DNA from: Acanthornis magna
Taxonomy: Eukaryota > Chordata > Aves > Passeriformes > Acanthizidae
Direction of reading: 5' to 3'
NCBI GenBank assembly: GCA_036785705.1
Contig: JAWUZG010000015.1
Coordinates: 4,045,001 to 4,109,000 of the forward strand
DNA length: 64,000 nucleotides
The position numbers and the translations under genes are program-made. Of this stretch, positions 1 through 11,177 are shown piece by piece. The notes beneath the pieces were generated by a model. The model ran no database searches. It had not been told where the DNA came from and saw nothing but the letters and a program-made list of their open reading frames with translations. Every line of letters begins with the position of its first letter. Position 1 is the stretch's first letter.

Positions 1-3000
1 CACAAAGAAAAGAAAATCTATAAGTTTCAAGTAATTTAATCGAAAGGATACATTTACAACTTGCCAAGTATATTTTGGGAATGTTGTTAAACTAATGAAT
101 TCTGAGGAATGACACCACTTAGATTCAACATGATAATAAGCACAGAGATATCCCTTGTTGATCTCAGTTTCTTCCCACTGGGAGCCTTATTAAGCCTGGC
201 AGTGAGTCTCAGAAAGTTTTTGCTGGGAATGGGCTGTTAAGACCAAAGGAATACAGTGCCATTAGAGGTGGAAACAAGCAAAATATAGGGGGTAAGCAAG
301 AACATTTTGACTAAGTTGGGAAACCTTGAAAAGAAAAAAGTTCCTTTTGAAGGGCAAATCAGAGGAATTCATGGCATTAAAATTGCCTTTGTTCCATGTT
401 TTGTTCAGTCAGTCTAATAAATAGAGAAATCCTAAAATGTTGGTGACCAGTCACACGTTTCACTGGAGAGCTCTTTAACAGAGTCCTGCTGTGATTGTGT
501 CACGACCGACTGTGCATAATTTGTTTGCACCATTTCCTTGATGAAGAAATCCTCAAGAAAGGAGAAATCATTAAAAAAAAATCATGAGATGTTCATGTAA
601 AATCTCTGAGTAGAAAAACCAAGAAGATACATTCCTCCATAAGAAAAAGTTCACAATGAATAATTCAACTTGCTATACTAGTTACTGCAAGTCCTGCCCT
701 AGTTAGCCAGGCTGCAGAGTGCTGAGTTAATGAAGGCTACTGCTCTGACAGGAAGAGAAAGAGCATGATTTCAGCAGACTTACAAATATATCTCTCTATC
801 TATATTTCAGACTTCATTAAGTGAAGTTAATAAAACTACAAAAACATATCCTTAGTGTGCAGTACATGAGTGTTCCCATTAATTCCACTGTTGTTCCTTA
901 TGTTTAGAGTTAAACCAATGCTTTTAGCGATTTGCTAAATCCAGTCTCTGCTCCTTGGACTGGAAGTTACCTTTGCATTTGTACTGCCCAAACAGTCAAG
1001 AAATGATAATGGAACAACTCCTGAAATTAGAAAGAGCTTGACCTGAGTGTCTGCATAATACTCATAATAATAACTCTTTTGTCATCAAAGAGATTCTCAC
1101 TGAAGCCTGGGAGGGTGTAATTTTCTCGGGGGCCATTGTGCATGTGATCCACAACGCTGTCTCATCAAACAATCAAGTGCTGTGCTGCCGCTGGGATGTG
1201 TCAAGTTACACAAAGAAAATTATGCTTTTTGTGTGTCCATAAAATGAGAGTTGAGGGAGGCTTTTTAGGATGGGAAGTAGTTTAAAAAAAAAAAAAAAAA
1301 AAAAAAGAGAAATATTTTCCATCTCCAAATACACAGCAAAAGAAGAAAAAAATCTTTTCCTTTCTCCTTAAATCTTTCTCTTTAAATAACAATGATCACA
1401 AGCAGCACACTGTTGTGAGAAAGAGCACAAAAAAGCACTTAAATGCACAACTCCAAAACAGACAAAGGATAATTACAAGGTAGACATGACATAGGTGAAG
1501 TGACTTCTGCTTTTAAGGAAAACAAGATTAAGGAAAGCAGTATGGTTCTTTTTTTTATCCACGCAATCTAATCCTAACTCCAAGCAAGGAGTGGCCCAGA
1601 GGCACCACAGTTTGGCACTGTGACCCCAGCTGAGGAAATTGCCAGAGCCAGTCCTTGTGTGCCATTAACATGGTGTGCAAAATGTTCAATATGACCTTCG
1701 AGAGCTTTGCTGATTTTGGGGATTTGGAGCATTTTAAGCAGTGTTTGTTAAGGGCTGGATGTTTTTAATACTGTTAGTTATTTGCAGTTAGAGGTTTGCA
1801 CTAGTAAAACATGGTCTTAGCTGTGTACATGACAATCTGGTCCTTACCACTGTCACTCAACTTATTCTGCTTCCCACTTTAGTATGGGCAATATTTCATA
1901 TGTTGCTTTTGTCTTCTGTTAGAATTTAAGCTCTTGGCTTAGGAAACGTGTATGTCCTATCTGCAGTTATTTGCAAGCTGTAAGTATCGAGGTGGAATTC
2001 AAGAAGTTTTCTGTTCCAGACCAGCTCTGCTCTGCTGGAGTCAGTGAGAGATTTCTTATTGGTAGGGTGGGTGGGACAAGTAGGATAGATCTTGGTGTTC
2101 CAGAGAATTTCCTCCACCAGTGCAAATAACGCAGCAACTCACTTTGGCAATGGCCAAGCATGTTTTACTTTTGTCCTCGTTAAGTTACTGAAAGTCTCAC
2201 TTTGACCAAAACCAGGATTAGATGTTTGCATTTTTAGAGAGCTCAGATTTAGCTCTTGTTCCCGGTGCACAGGGAGAGAGTCTTTACTGTAAAATCTGTA
2301 ACTTTGGTGCGTCAGATCATCTTTCTCTGCCGAGAAGCAGTTTGCTTCAGCTGGTGGCTCAAGAACCTGCCTCCTAAGGTCAAATCAGAGGTCACTTTTC
2401 CAACCACTAGTTGAAAAATCACTACAGCTGGGCAAATATTGCAAAAAGCATTTATCCAGGAGAGGCCACGTGTTTGCCTCAGTGACACTTGCTTTCTGCA
2501 AACATTGGTGTAAGCAATCTTTTGTTTGCACTGTAAAAGTATTGCAGAGACCACACTAACTGTGTTCACTTGGCTGTTTGGAGAGGTCCTCCAAAGGCCT
2601 GGACTATGAAATTATATATGGACTAATGGAATAAAGACATTTTATTATCATGAATCTTCCTTGACCATCAGAAATGGAAAAGAAAATCTCAAAGTATTGC
2701 AGGATTTGTGATAGAATTATGACAGCTGGTAACTAAATATAATATCTTTGTGGTTTTTGATCTTTGTAATATGGAGATTATGCTTTCTTACTGCTAAAGG
2801 GCTGAATACAAGGATGAAATCTTTTAGAACTTTGAGGTTCTCAGCTTTTGAACTGGCAAGGGCTATGCAATAGGTTGACAGATTAAAAAGTTGATCAGTT
2901 AATAGACACACCCGTTAATGGATAAGTTGTTCATAGAATAAAAGAGAGATATTTTGAGTGAAATTTGGTTTGCACTATTGGATTGCAGTGCCAGCACTCA

Positions 3001-3309
3001 CAATCACAGCCTCATCCTACCCCTGTATGATATATCTCCTCTACTTGTGGAGGATTTTTCTGTTATCACCTCACGCCCTCTTCTTAATCTCCAGTTTGCA
3101 GAAAAACAATCCCACCTGTCCTTTCCGCAGCTCTTTACACTTGTTCTGTTCTCGCAGTTTCTCCAGTGTGCATTGTGCAGGGATGTCTGTCACCCTGCCT
3201 GTCTCTAACTCTGTCTCCTCACATGTGGTGTTCCTCTTCCTCCCTTACCCTCTGTGTCTTGTGACGACACGCACGCTTCACTTCCATCCCCCTCCCGGGT
3301 GGGTCAGTG
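1..3309. other. Non-coding stretch, no gene seen
   Basis: Ordinary AT-leaning non-coding DNA. Open frames here are short (under about 120 codons), overlap each other on different strands, and have no recognisable domain or convincing splice-site pair. A 23-base A run lies at 1284-1306. From about 2980 to 3300 the plus strand becomes C/T-rich, which keeps frames open by chance. The right edge runs into a minus-strand LINE fossil. Confidence 0.6.
1284..1306. repeat. Poly-A run (23 A)
   Basis: An uninterrupted run of 23 A, flanked by TTT on the left and GAGA on the right. No retrotransposed gene body or LINE/SINE end is recognisable immediately upstream, so it is listed only as a homopolymer tract. 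Confidence 0.9.
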
Positions 3310-3690
3310 ATGCATGAACCAGCCCCCACCTCTGCTCCCAGAGGCACTCCACTTCTCACCTCTCACCGTTACCCCATCTGTATCCATTTATCACCACTTT
3401 CCAACTTGTCTAACCTCGGTTACCGAGCCATTCTTTTTTGTAGCCAATTGAGAATTTCACTATCAATGCCAGACTTATTAACCCTAAGTCTTTTATGCAG
3501 TATTGTATGGAGGGGAAAAAAAAAAAAAAAAAGCCTTGTGGAAGTCCAAGTCAATTATGTCTACTGCTTCAGCCCTGTCAGCTCTCATCGTCACCTCCAC
3601 TCCAAGGAGTTAATCATATTTGCTGAGGATGACCTACTCTTCATAAATGGATTCTGCTGGCTGCCCTTGCTTAGCTTCCCATTGCAAGAG
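3310..3690 (-). mobile_element. Fossil CR1/L3-like LINE, reverse transcriptase fragment
   Basis: Translating the minus strand gives, in the correct order, the blocks expected of a CR1/L3-type non-LTR reverse transcriptase. At 3597-3653 there is a segment containing FMKSRSSSANMINSL, comparable to the family's HGFxKGRSCLTNL. At 3535-3594 there is VTMRADRAEAVDIIDLDFHK, comparable to VTGxVDEGxAVDVVYLDFSK with its catalytic-region LDF motif. At 3423-3467 there is IDSEILNWLQKRMAR, comparable to the GLDxxTxxWIxNWLxxRxQ region. Around 3320-3360 there is EVRSGVPLGAEVGA, comparable to PVTSGVPQGSVLGP. The blocks fall in different frames (frameshift between 3594 and 3597, another at the A run 3516-3532, which sits where the conserved AFDxV residues should be). 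The element is dead and probably very old. Assignment to CR1 versus L3 is inference from family motifs; the order and spacing make chance unlikely. Confidence 0.75.
3516..3532. repeat. Poly-A run (17 A) inside the LINE fossil
   Basis: Seventeen consecutive A on the plus strand (T on the coding strand of the LINE). It interrupts the reverse transcriptase directly after the LDF-x-K motif and coincides with a change of reading frame. Confidence 0.9.
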
Positions 3691-6600
3691 CCCGTGTGGC
3701 ATCTATAATCTCTCCCAATACTGGGGGATATGGTATAATAACTCTAATTTTGTCATTTCTCCAGCCAACTGCCCCCAGGTACCATTACTTTTGTCACCAA
3801 CAGGAGCCTGAGAGTGATTTCCCCCCTGAAGGACTGTACCAAAATGACAGCCCCTATAACAGGCACAAGCACACAGCACGAGGTGACAGCTGAGGAGCAG
3901 CTAAACTCCAGACAGAGAGAGTGGAGAGAATTTACAGACACCCAGGGTGAGTGAGAAGATGCTGGGCCACGTCAGGAGCAGAGCTGGGAACAGAGCTGGC
4001 TTTTCTGATATCCTTGGGCCCTGCTCTGGCTCTGATTGTTTTTATCAGGGAAAGAGCCCTGGCAGCCTCTTTGCCATGGTGTCCTCCAGTACAGGAGCAA
4101 AAGGCACAGGGCTCCGTGTGTAGCATTGGGGGGTTCCTGCTAACAAAGGCTAATCAAGCAGCAGATTGGAAAAGCAGAGCTGACACGGGTGATGAATGCA
4201 CCGTGGGGCAGAGGGTGATTGTATGTAATGAAATATGTCAATTCAAGTCATAATAAAAACAATGAACTGAGGACCTGGCAGGGAGGGTGGAAACCATCCT
4301 GGAGAGGCTGAGCTGTCTGTGCCAGTGCCCGCGCGGCTGGGCTGGTCCTGGCGGCAGGAGAAGGAGACACGTGTCCCCAGAAGATGACCTGCCACCCATC
4401 ACAGGCACCGAGCTAAGGTGACCTGTCTTCCAGAGGGGCACGGTTTCTGTTGAAGAAGCAGCTTTGGTGGCTGATCTTTAGAACTTCTAATCCTAGGAGA
4501 ATGTAGAAAGTCTTTACTAATCATGTGGCTTGATGTGGTTAAATGCTCTTTGGGATTTCTCAGAGTAGCCAAAGCAGCTCTTCTCCTCCCTGCCCCACAG
4601 CACCCTGCAGGACACGATCTCATCCCAAGGCTCCTCAGGCAAAGAAGAGAACAGCATTCCCTGTGGATTATGATAATTGCATCAGGGAGCTGCTAGACTG
4701 AGCGTTGTATTCTTACTCCCAGGTTACTCATAGTCCCAGAGAGTGAACTGAGGCCGTGGCCTTGAGGAGCCGGGAATCCCTACTCACCAACAGCATCAGC
4801 AAACAAGAAAATCAGCCTGGAACTCCTACAATCAGAGTCTCTTCAGTAATAACTGAATACCTGCACTTTGGAGTGTGATGTGGGAAAGAAATGAGGCTAC
4901 TTGCCATATAAACAGACTCCAGGTAGAGGTTGTATTTTTTAGGCTGCAGTCTAAACAGTGGGGGCTTTATACTCATTATCTGTGATTATTGTATAGAACT
5001 GCAGTCAAATCCAGGTTACAGTACAGCAGCAGTAACTGCAGTTTGAAAAGTCATACCAAGGGAAACTGAGCTTAAACTTCCCACAAAAAAGAAAAAAGAA
5101 AATTCTAATGATAATCCTTGCAGAGTAGGATCAGGTTTGCGCGTGACTTCAATGGGAAAAAAATTTATATCAAAGCAATCATTTTGACAAGAAGTACAAT
5201 GAGGTGTCACTTCTTGCTAGTTAGTCACGAATTTTTCCTTAATATGAGCAGGTATTTCAAGCACTACATAAATGTTACTCCACCAACACAACATCGCTTG
5301 TATATCTGGACCTGAACCTAACTGTTGCATTATCAGCAGCAGCATAATAATTAGATTCTTATTGTAAAATGAGGCAAAGTTCACTGTAATTCAAGGGGTC
5401 AGATCCAAATAAAGTACTCTAGTTTTATTTAAAATGGCATGGATTCACTTGCTCTGTGTTAACTAATACCTGAGAACACAAAAGATCTTCATAGAGTACA
5501 TGAAATTTGGGCTTCACAACTTCTCTACTCCTAATTACACTGATTAGGAAGCTTGTGTTTAAAACTTTTGTGTTGGTTTTGGTTCATATATCTCCCCTTC
5601 CCCACTGCTAGTAACAAAATTCTAAGTAAAACTTTTTTTCCTTTTTCTCCACCCCCCCCACCCAATTCTCCATCTGTGTGTAGTTAAATGTAGAAGCCAT
5701 ATGAAGTCTGTGTTGCCTTTCTCGTGTTTTCACAGCAGACTGTTATTGCAAGGGAAGCTTCCATGAGGAGCCAGGGACCACGCGCTGCATTAGCATCTGA
5801 GCAGGCAGTGCAAAAAATCAGATCTGATTCTGCCTCTGGAAGATAAATGAGCCAGAGTCCCCAATGCCCAAGATTTGGTCATCTCTTTATGAGTTCTGAA
5901 GTACCTATTAGCAGCTTTGATGAGTGCTAGGGGAGATGAAGTCTACCTTGAACAATGTTAGAAAGCTGAATCAAATCACTTGAAATCTCCCAGAGGGAGA
6001 AACAGCCTGAACTGGTTATAGGTTTATATGAACACTCTGATGGTGAGGGAAAAAGCAAGCATTTTTTTCTTGAAGGAAAACCTCCCAAGCACTTACTCCT
6101 ATCTATAAGAGCTACTTCTCCAGCCATTTTATGGATGTAGTTAGGCAGATTTGCTGAAGATTTTATCCCAGTTCTGTGCCTTTTCCACCAAGAGGTGCAA
6201 CCTGCTAAGATGAAGCAGGTGAAAATGAACCTTTCATGTGCTCTGCCAAGGCCTGTTCAGGGTGGCCCTGAGGAATATTTCAAGACAGTATGTAATTCCA
6301 AAGCACTACGTAATCCAGGAATATGGAACCTGTGCTGGCATGTGTGCTGCTGGACACAGAAGAGTATAAAACTGAGTTACTGTGACTTAGCAAGTCGCCG
6401 TGTGTGGTGGAGCCACAGCAACTGCGTTGGGATTTGTCTTTAGCAAAGCAGGATTGCTGAACGTGCCTTCAAGCTGTCAGCTGGGGTTCTGCTTATTCTT
6501 CTTTAGAAATGATCTCATCTTCACTGATAACAGGCCCTAAAGCCATCTGCATACCTGTGCCCCAAATCTCTCTGTGCCAGGCTCTTCAGAATTGGACTAC

Positions 6601-7785
6601 AGCACTCTTAAAGTTTGCTGGGGTTTTGTATCTGTGATTGGGTTCAGAAACTGATACCAGAGCTGCCAGACATTTTTTACCAGCCTTTGGCAGAGGTGGC
6701 TGTGGCAGAGGAGTAACAATACAGAGGCAAGAATAGTCACTGTGTGCTCTGCCTAGGCAGGAGCCAGCACCTCTCCAGCATTTTTCTGCTCACCTTTTCA
6801 TTGCAGGACTGGGAATAGCAAGGTTCTCTGAGCTTGAGCCCACAGAATGGGTGGGAGAGAGAAAGAACTGCTATATCCTTTTTTGCAGGAGAAATGGAGC
6901 CATGGTTGTCCTACAAGCACTGTCACTGCAGAAGCCTGTGGTGCAGCCAGCCAGTATTTTCCAGTCCCAGAAAAGTAGGAGCAGAGAGAGGGATTCCTTC
7001 CTTCTGCAAACAGCTGTCTCCATGACTGTCCCTGTACTCAGTCTGACAGAAAGGCCAAAATGAGAGTGCTGGGAGGAGCTGATGTTTTTAGAATGGTCAA
7101 AGACATGGAGCACACTGCTATCAATGCCCTAAGTCTGTTTGCATCAGAGATGCTCCAAATCCAGCCAATTTGCTGGCAGATAACAACTCTCTCATCCCCC
7201 TCTATTACAGCTTGCATAGTCACTTGAGGCCTTTCCTTAAAATCTTGGTCTGGGAGGATGAACTGAGATCCAGCTGAATGCAGTTCATTTTCTTTTTAAT
7301 GCATTCAGTGGATGCTCTGAAGCAGATTTTGATGCCAGACATCTGTGCTGCTTGCACGCACCCAGGAAAGGCTTGTTCTGTCATGACAGAGCTTAGAGCA
7401 GGATTATTTGTGTCTGATAGTGATGCTTGGTAGCAACTCCTGAAGCCTTGAACATTGCAGAGCATCAGAGGCTGTCACTGTCAGTGCTTTCTTCACTGCA
7501 GGGAGCTATGTAAGTAATGTTCAGCCTAATTTAGAAGAAAAATGAGTTGGATTTGCAGCAAGAGTGATTTTTCTACAGTAGGCAGTGAAGTGGAACCCCA
7601 GGCAGCGGTGAGGAGATCCCATGTGGGGCTGTGTGTGGTGACTGAGGGGCTTAGGAGGAAAAGTGTTGCACCTGAAGGGCAGTCATGGGGTGGATGATGG
7701 CAGCGCCGTGCAGCAGATCCCTTGCCAGCAGCTCAGACCCTGCTCTGCGCCTCTGGAGTCCGGACTCTGCGCATGGAGAGATGTT
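3691..7785. other. Non-coding stretch; one weak exon-like segment
   Basis: No gene can be supported. The only segment with exon-like properties is 3765-3946 (plus): the upstream sequence is pyrimidine-rich and ends in CAG, one frame stays open for 60 codons, and it ends in GG followed by GTGAGT. The peptide in that frame (beginning QLPPGTITFVTNRSL) matches nothing I recognise. Near 5134-5157 there is a short GGATCAGG...TGACTTCAATGGGA motif that recurs in old amniote repeats. The rest is unremarkable. Confidence 0.5.
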
Positions 7786-7835
7786 TTTATTATTTATTTA
7801 TTTATTTATTTACCTATTTATTTATTTATTTATTT
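7786..7835. repeat. (TTTA)n microsatellite
   Basis: About 12 copies of TTTA with a single ACCT-type interruption near 7811. It is followed directly by a GCAGG that resembles a splice acceptor, but the tract is a simple repeat and no coding frame follows. Confidence 0.92.
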
Positions 7836-9514
7836 GCAGGTGCAGAATAGTCCATCTAAAAGCTGTCACACCAAATCCCTTAAAGGGTCTTTAGGCTTCT
7901 CCTTTGCTCAGTGTTTTCCTAACAGGTGCTTGCTTGTGCTCTCCCTCTGGGCTGGGGTGGGACAGGTGACAAGTGGGTGCTGACACCTTAAAAATGTGAG
8001 TCTCTTTTGACCTGAAGAAAAAGAATCAACCAATATAAGGAGATTTCAACTTTGGAAGATACCACCTTTCCCTTCTGTCCTTTCCCTCTCATTGCACAGA
8101 GAAAATGGTCAGTGCTGAGTTGAACTTTAAGCCCTGACCAAGAATTTCAGGTCTATGAAATTATTTGAATGGAAAGCTTGGGATCCTTACTGCTGCACTT
8201 CCCCTGGGAACAAAAGAACTGTAGAAGCAAAAGGGAAACCAGAAACGCTTAGTTAAGCCCTAATGATTGCTGAAGGAAACCAGTAAAACTAAAAGAGGAA
8301 ACAAGTCCCAGTATAAACCTTCCCACCCACTCCGACCTGAGGAGGTTATTTTGTGGGCTGTGGTTTTGAATGCCTATGGTTCACAAAGACCCTGTCCTCC
8401 TCTCCTGCCCCCATACCCATGGTGGTGGAGGGTTTGCAGGGCAGAGGGACTGCTCAGCAGGAAAGGAATTTTCCCACTAGGCATTAACCAGGGAGGAAAA
8501 TTGATCACAGGGTTTCCCACAACTGAGGCAACACAAAACAAATAATGCAAACATCCCAAACCTTTCAAAATCATGGTCCTTTCATGGCACCTGTTGCCTG
8601 CACAGGATGGCCCTTGAACTGATGCCTCAGCTCCTTAGCCCCATGAGAATTTTGAGGCAGTGTCACATAGCCACTGGCAAAACCCAGAACAGGGATTTAG
8701 CAATGGAGAGCAGCAGCAACCCTGATGATGGGAAAGGAAATTCAGATTAGCAAGAGTCAGCTACACAGCAGAAGGTGCTATCCAGCTGGAGAAATGTGAG
8801 CCCTTTTCTGGACTGTATTACTAATTAACACCTCTGGCAATCAAGGGTTGTTGTGCTTGCCCCGGGACCAGAAAGCTCTTCCATGAAGCAATGACATCTG
8901 GAGCTGACTGATTGTGCCCTGTGTTACCTGCCCTGGTGTCCCATCCACTGCTCAGCACCCACCACAGCCTGGAATCTCGCTTGTCCTGAAGGGCTGATGG
9001 ATGGATTCTCTGATTTTACTTTCTTTGTCTGCACATGACTGAAGAGTGATGAAGGCAACAAAATCCTGCAGAGACTTCTCTAAACTTGTACTACACAGGA
9101 GAGTGCAAGAGGGAAAGGTTTATGGCTGCAGTGGTAGATATCTAATCCTCTACAGCATTTTTCCATAGAAAAGCCACATGGGGTCCCTAAATTTTTGAGC
9201 TGCCTCAAGCAGCTTTTATCAGACCTCCTTTGCCTGCTTGGCTCACGTGGATCCCAGATGTTGGTGGAGTGAAGGGTAGAGGGAGGCTGCTCATTCTCGA
9301 GCCTGGTGGTGTGGGGTGTCTCCACTCAACACTTCTGCATCTTTTACTGTTGCCTTGGGTTTCTCAGCACTGCTGTTGGGATTGGCATTAAACTGTGTGC
9401 TCTACATGTCTCTTCCCAGAGTATCCTTCTTTTTCAAAGAGAAAGTTGTTCAGAAGACATCTTATGTACCTTCTTCATAAAAGCCCTATCTTTTCTCTCC
9501 TGTGGTTATTGCAG
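7836..9514. other. Non-coding stretch, no gene seen
   Basis: No domain-bearing frame, RNA gene or recognisable transposon is visible. The last 30 bases form a pyrimidine-rich tract ending in GCAG, which is the potential acceptor of the exon candidate that follows. Confidence 0.5.
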
Positions 9515-9607
9515 CATTTAGAATTCCTCCAGGACCGAATGTTGATGAGCAACTCCAGCTCAATATCCAGCAAGCTTCCCAAAATCAGAGTGCAATAATG
9601 AGTTCAG
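9515..9607 (+). CDS. Candidate 93-nt internal exon, gene unidentified
   Basis: The segment follows a pyrimidine-rich tract ending TTATTGCAG and ends TTCAG followed by GTAGAT, a good donor match. It is 93 nt long, divisible by three. Only one frame is open across it: the other two hit stops at 9518 (TAG) and 9596 (TAA). In the open frame the exon is phase 1-1 and encodes about 30 residues containing FRIPPGPNVDEQLQLN followed by a Gln/Ser/Asn-rich stretch. That composition looks like a linker in a larger protein, and a symmetric phase would suit a cassette exon. I do not recognise the family, and no neighbouring exon is evident within tens of kilobases. It could be a true exon of a gene with giant introns or a chance pseudo-exon. 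Confidence 0.27.
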
Positions 9608-10030
9608 GTAGATCCTGTTCACCCTTGTGTTATTGTAACTCTTCACAGTGCTATCCAAGCTTTGTTGTCATTAAGATAAAGCTGCAGATTTTGCAGGTAG
9701 ACGATGCCTTAGGCATGGTGCCAGAAGCCAGAGGATTTTAGTAAAGAGGTACAGATCAAATACTTTTATCAGCTGCTCTAAATAGGAGTTATAATCCTTT
9801 GGGCTCCTCAGACACAGGCAACTGAATGCTCCATTGGGTTTTCACACCTGGGTCTCTCTAAGAAAAGAGAATTCTTGGGATAAATGCAACTTGTCTGACA
9901 TACAGAGAGAGAGCTTTAGGGATATTATTTCTCTGCTGCATTATTAAGAATACAAGGCTTATACTTGCAGCTTACTAGTATTAACAAAAGCCCTGAACAA
10001 CAAGGGTTTGTTTTTGCATTAAAAATCTTG

Positions 10031-10092
10031 CTTTCCTCTTTCCCCTCCTCCTTCCATTTCTCACTCTTTCTGCCCTCTCCCTTTCCTTCTTT
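10031..10092. repeat. Polypyrimidine tract
   Basis: About 60 bases that are almost wholly C and T on the plus strand, built of CTTTCC/CTCC-like units with a few purine interruptions. Such tracts can be simple-sequence drift or can form triplex structures. No acceptor-exon pair is convincing directly downstream. Confidence 0.75.
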
Positions 10093-11127
10093 GTCTTTTA
10101 TTTTTGGTCCACTCTCTCTCACTTTAGTTGATAAACAGAAAAGGCAACAGCGCTGGAACAGTCAGTGCATTGTCAGGGGGGCTGCCTTAATCCCCTGAAG
10201 TCCCTGAGGAATAGAAGGGCTGTGTTAAGTGGGCTTCAAAGGCAGAAGGTGGAATGAGGTGTGATAGGAAACCAGCTCTTACTAACTGGTTCACTTCAGG
10301 CTAGCTTTAAATAAATTGCAGCTCTGAGCTGCCTGGACGTTGACAAGAGGGCTGTGATATTTGTGGCTGCACTACAGAGAATTTCAGCCTTTTAAAGCGG
10401 GAATGGGAATAACCTGAAAGGACTTAAAGCTGTGAAATTGTAAAGCAAAAAAACAAAACAAGCCTCTCAGTGTGGAGGCTCCCTGGGCTTGTTCCTGGAT
10501 TGCTTCTCTCATAGACAAACTTTACCTGTCTCTTAAGAAAATACATCCTGCATTCCTTGTTATTTCCGCTTGGTTTGGGGAGTGGCTGAGCTGTTTGGCA
10601 GCAGCTTTGAAAAGGGCCACAGATGTATTTTCCGGAAAAACTCCGGATAATGGGAACTGAGTTTTGGAAAAACTGCTATTTAGCACCAATTTGGGAGTTA
10701 CCAGAATACGACTCTCTGAAAAAAAACCAGCTGATGCCCACATTGGGTGCTGTGAAGTGAAACTCTCAGTCCTGGAGTGCAAATTGAGCACTGCCAAAGC
10801 AGGATGTGGAACATTTAGGGTTCATTTGGGTCTCCTCATCAGCCACCATTACCACCATGGATGTTTGTGGGTGTAAAACTGCACCCAGTTTATCTGAGCC
10901 TGTAAAACCAAGCTGTGGCCTGATTTTTGTCCATTCAAACGAAGTCACTTCTCAAGCACAGCTTATTCCCAGCAGACTCCTAACGGCATGGATCAGGCTC
11001 CTACTCTCCAGGCTTTTAGTCACAGTTTGAGTATTATATTCTCACTTGCTCCCAGCTGCTTTTCCATCCTTAATCACCACCAATCGAGATGCAGATTGTT
11101 ACTGATGTTGGCATAATTGCTGGGCCA

Positions 11128-11177
11128 CTGATATAAATCAACAGAGAGAGCAATGGGATGGTGTAGATTTATATCAG
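11128..11177. repeat. Perfect 12-bp inverted repeat, 26-nt spacer
   Basis: CTGATATAAATC at 11128-11139 is exactly complementary to GATTTATATCAG at 11166-11177. The 26-nt spacer is purine-rich (AGAGAGAG). The stem does not extend beyond 12 bp, so it is short for a microRNA precursor. Confidence 0.8.

Noticed and set aside
7786..7840. TTTA repeat followed by GCAGG as a splice acceptor
   Set aside because: The tract is a microsatellite, and no open frame with a donor follows at exon-like distance.
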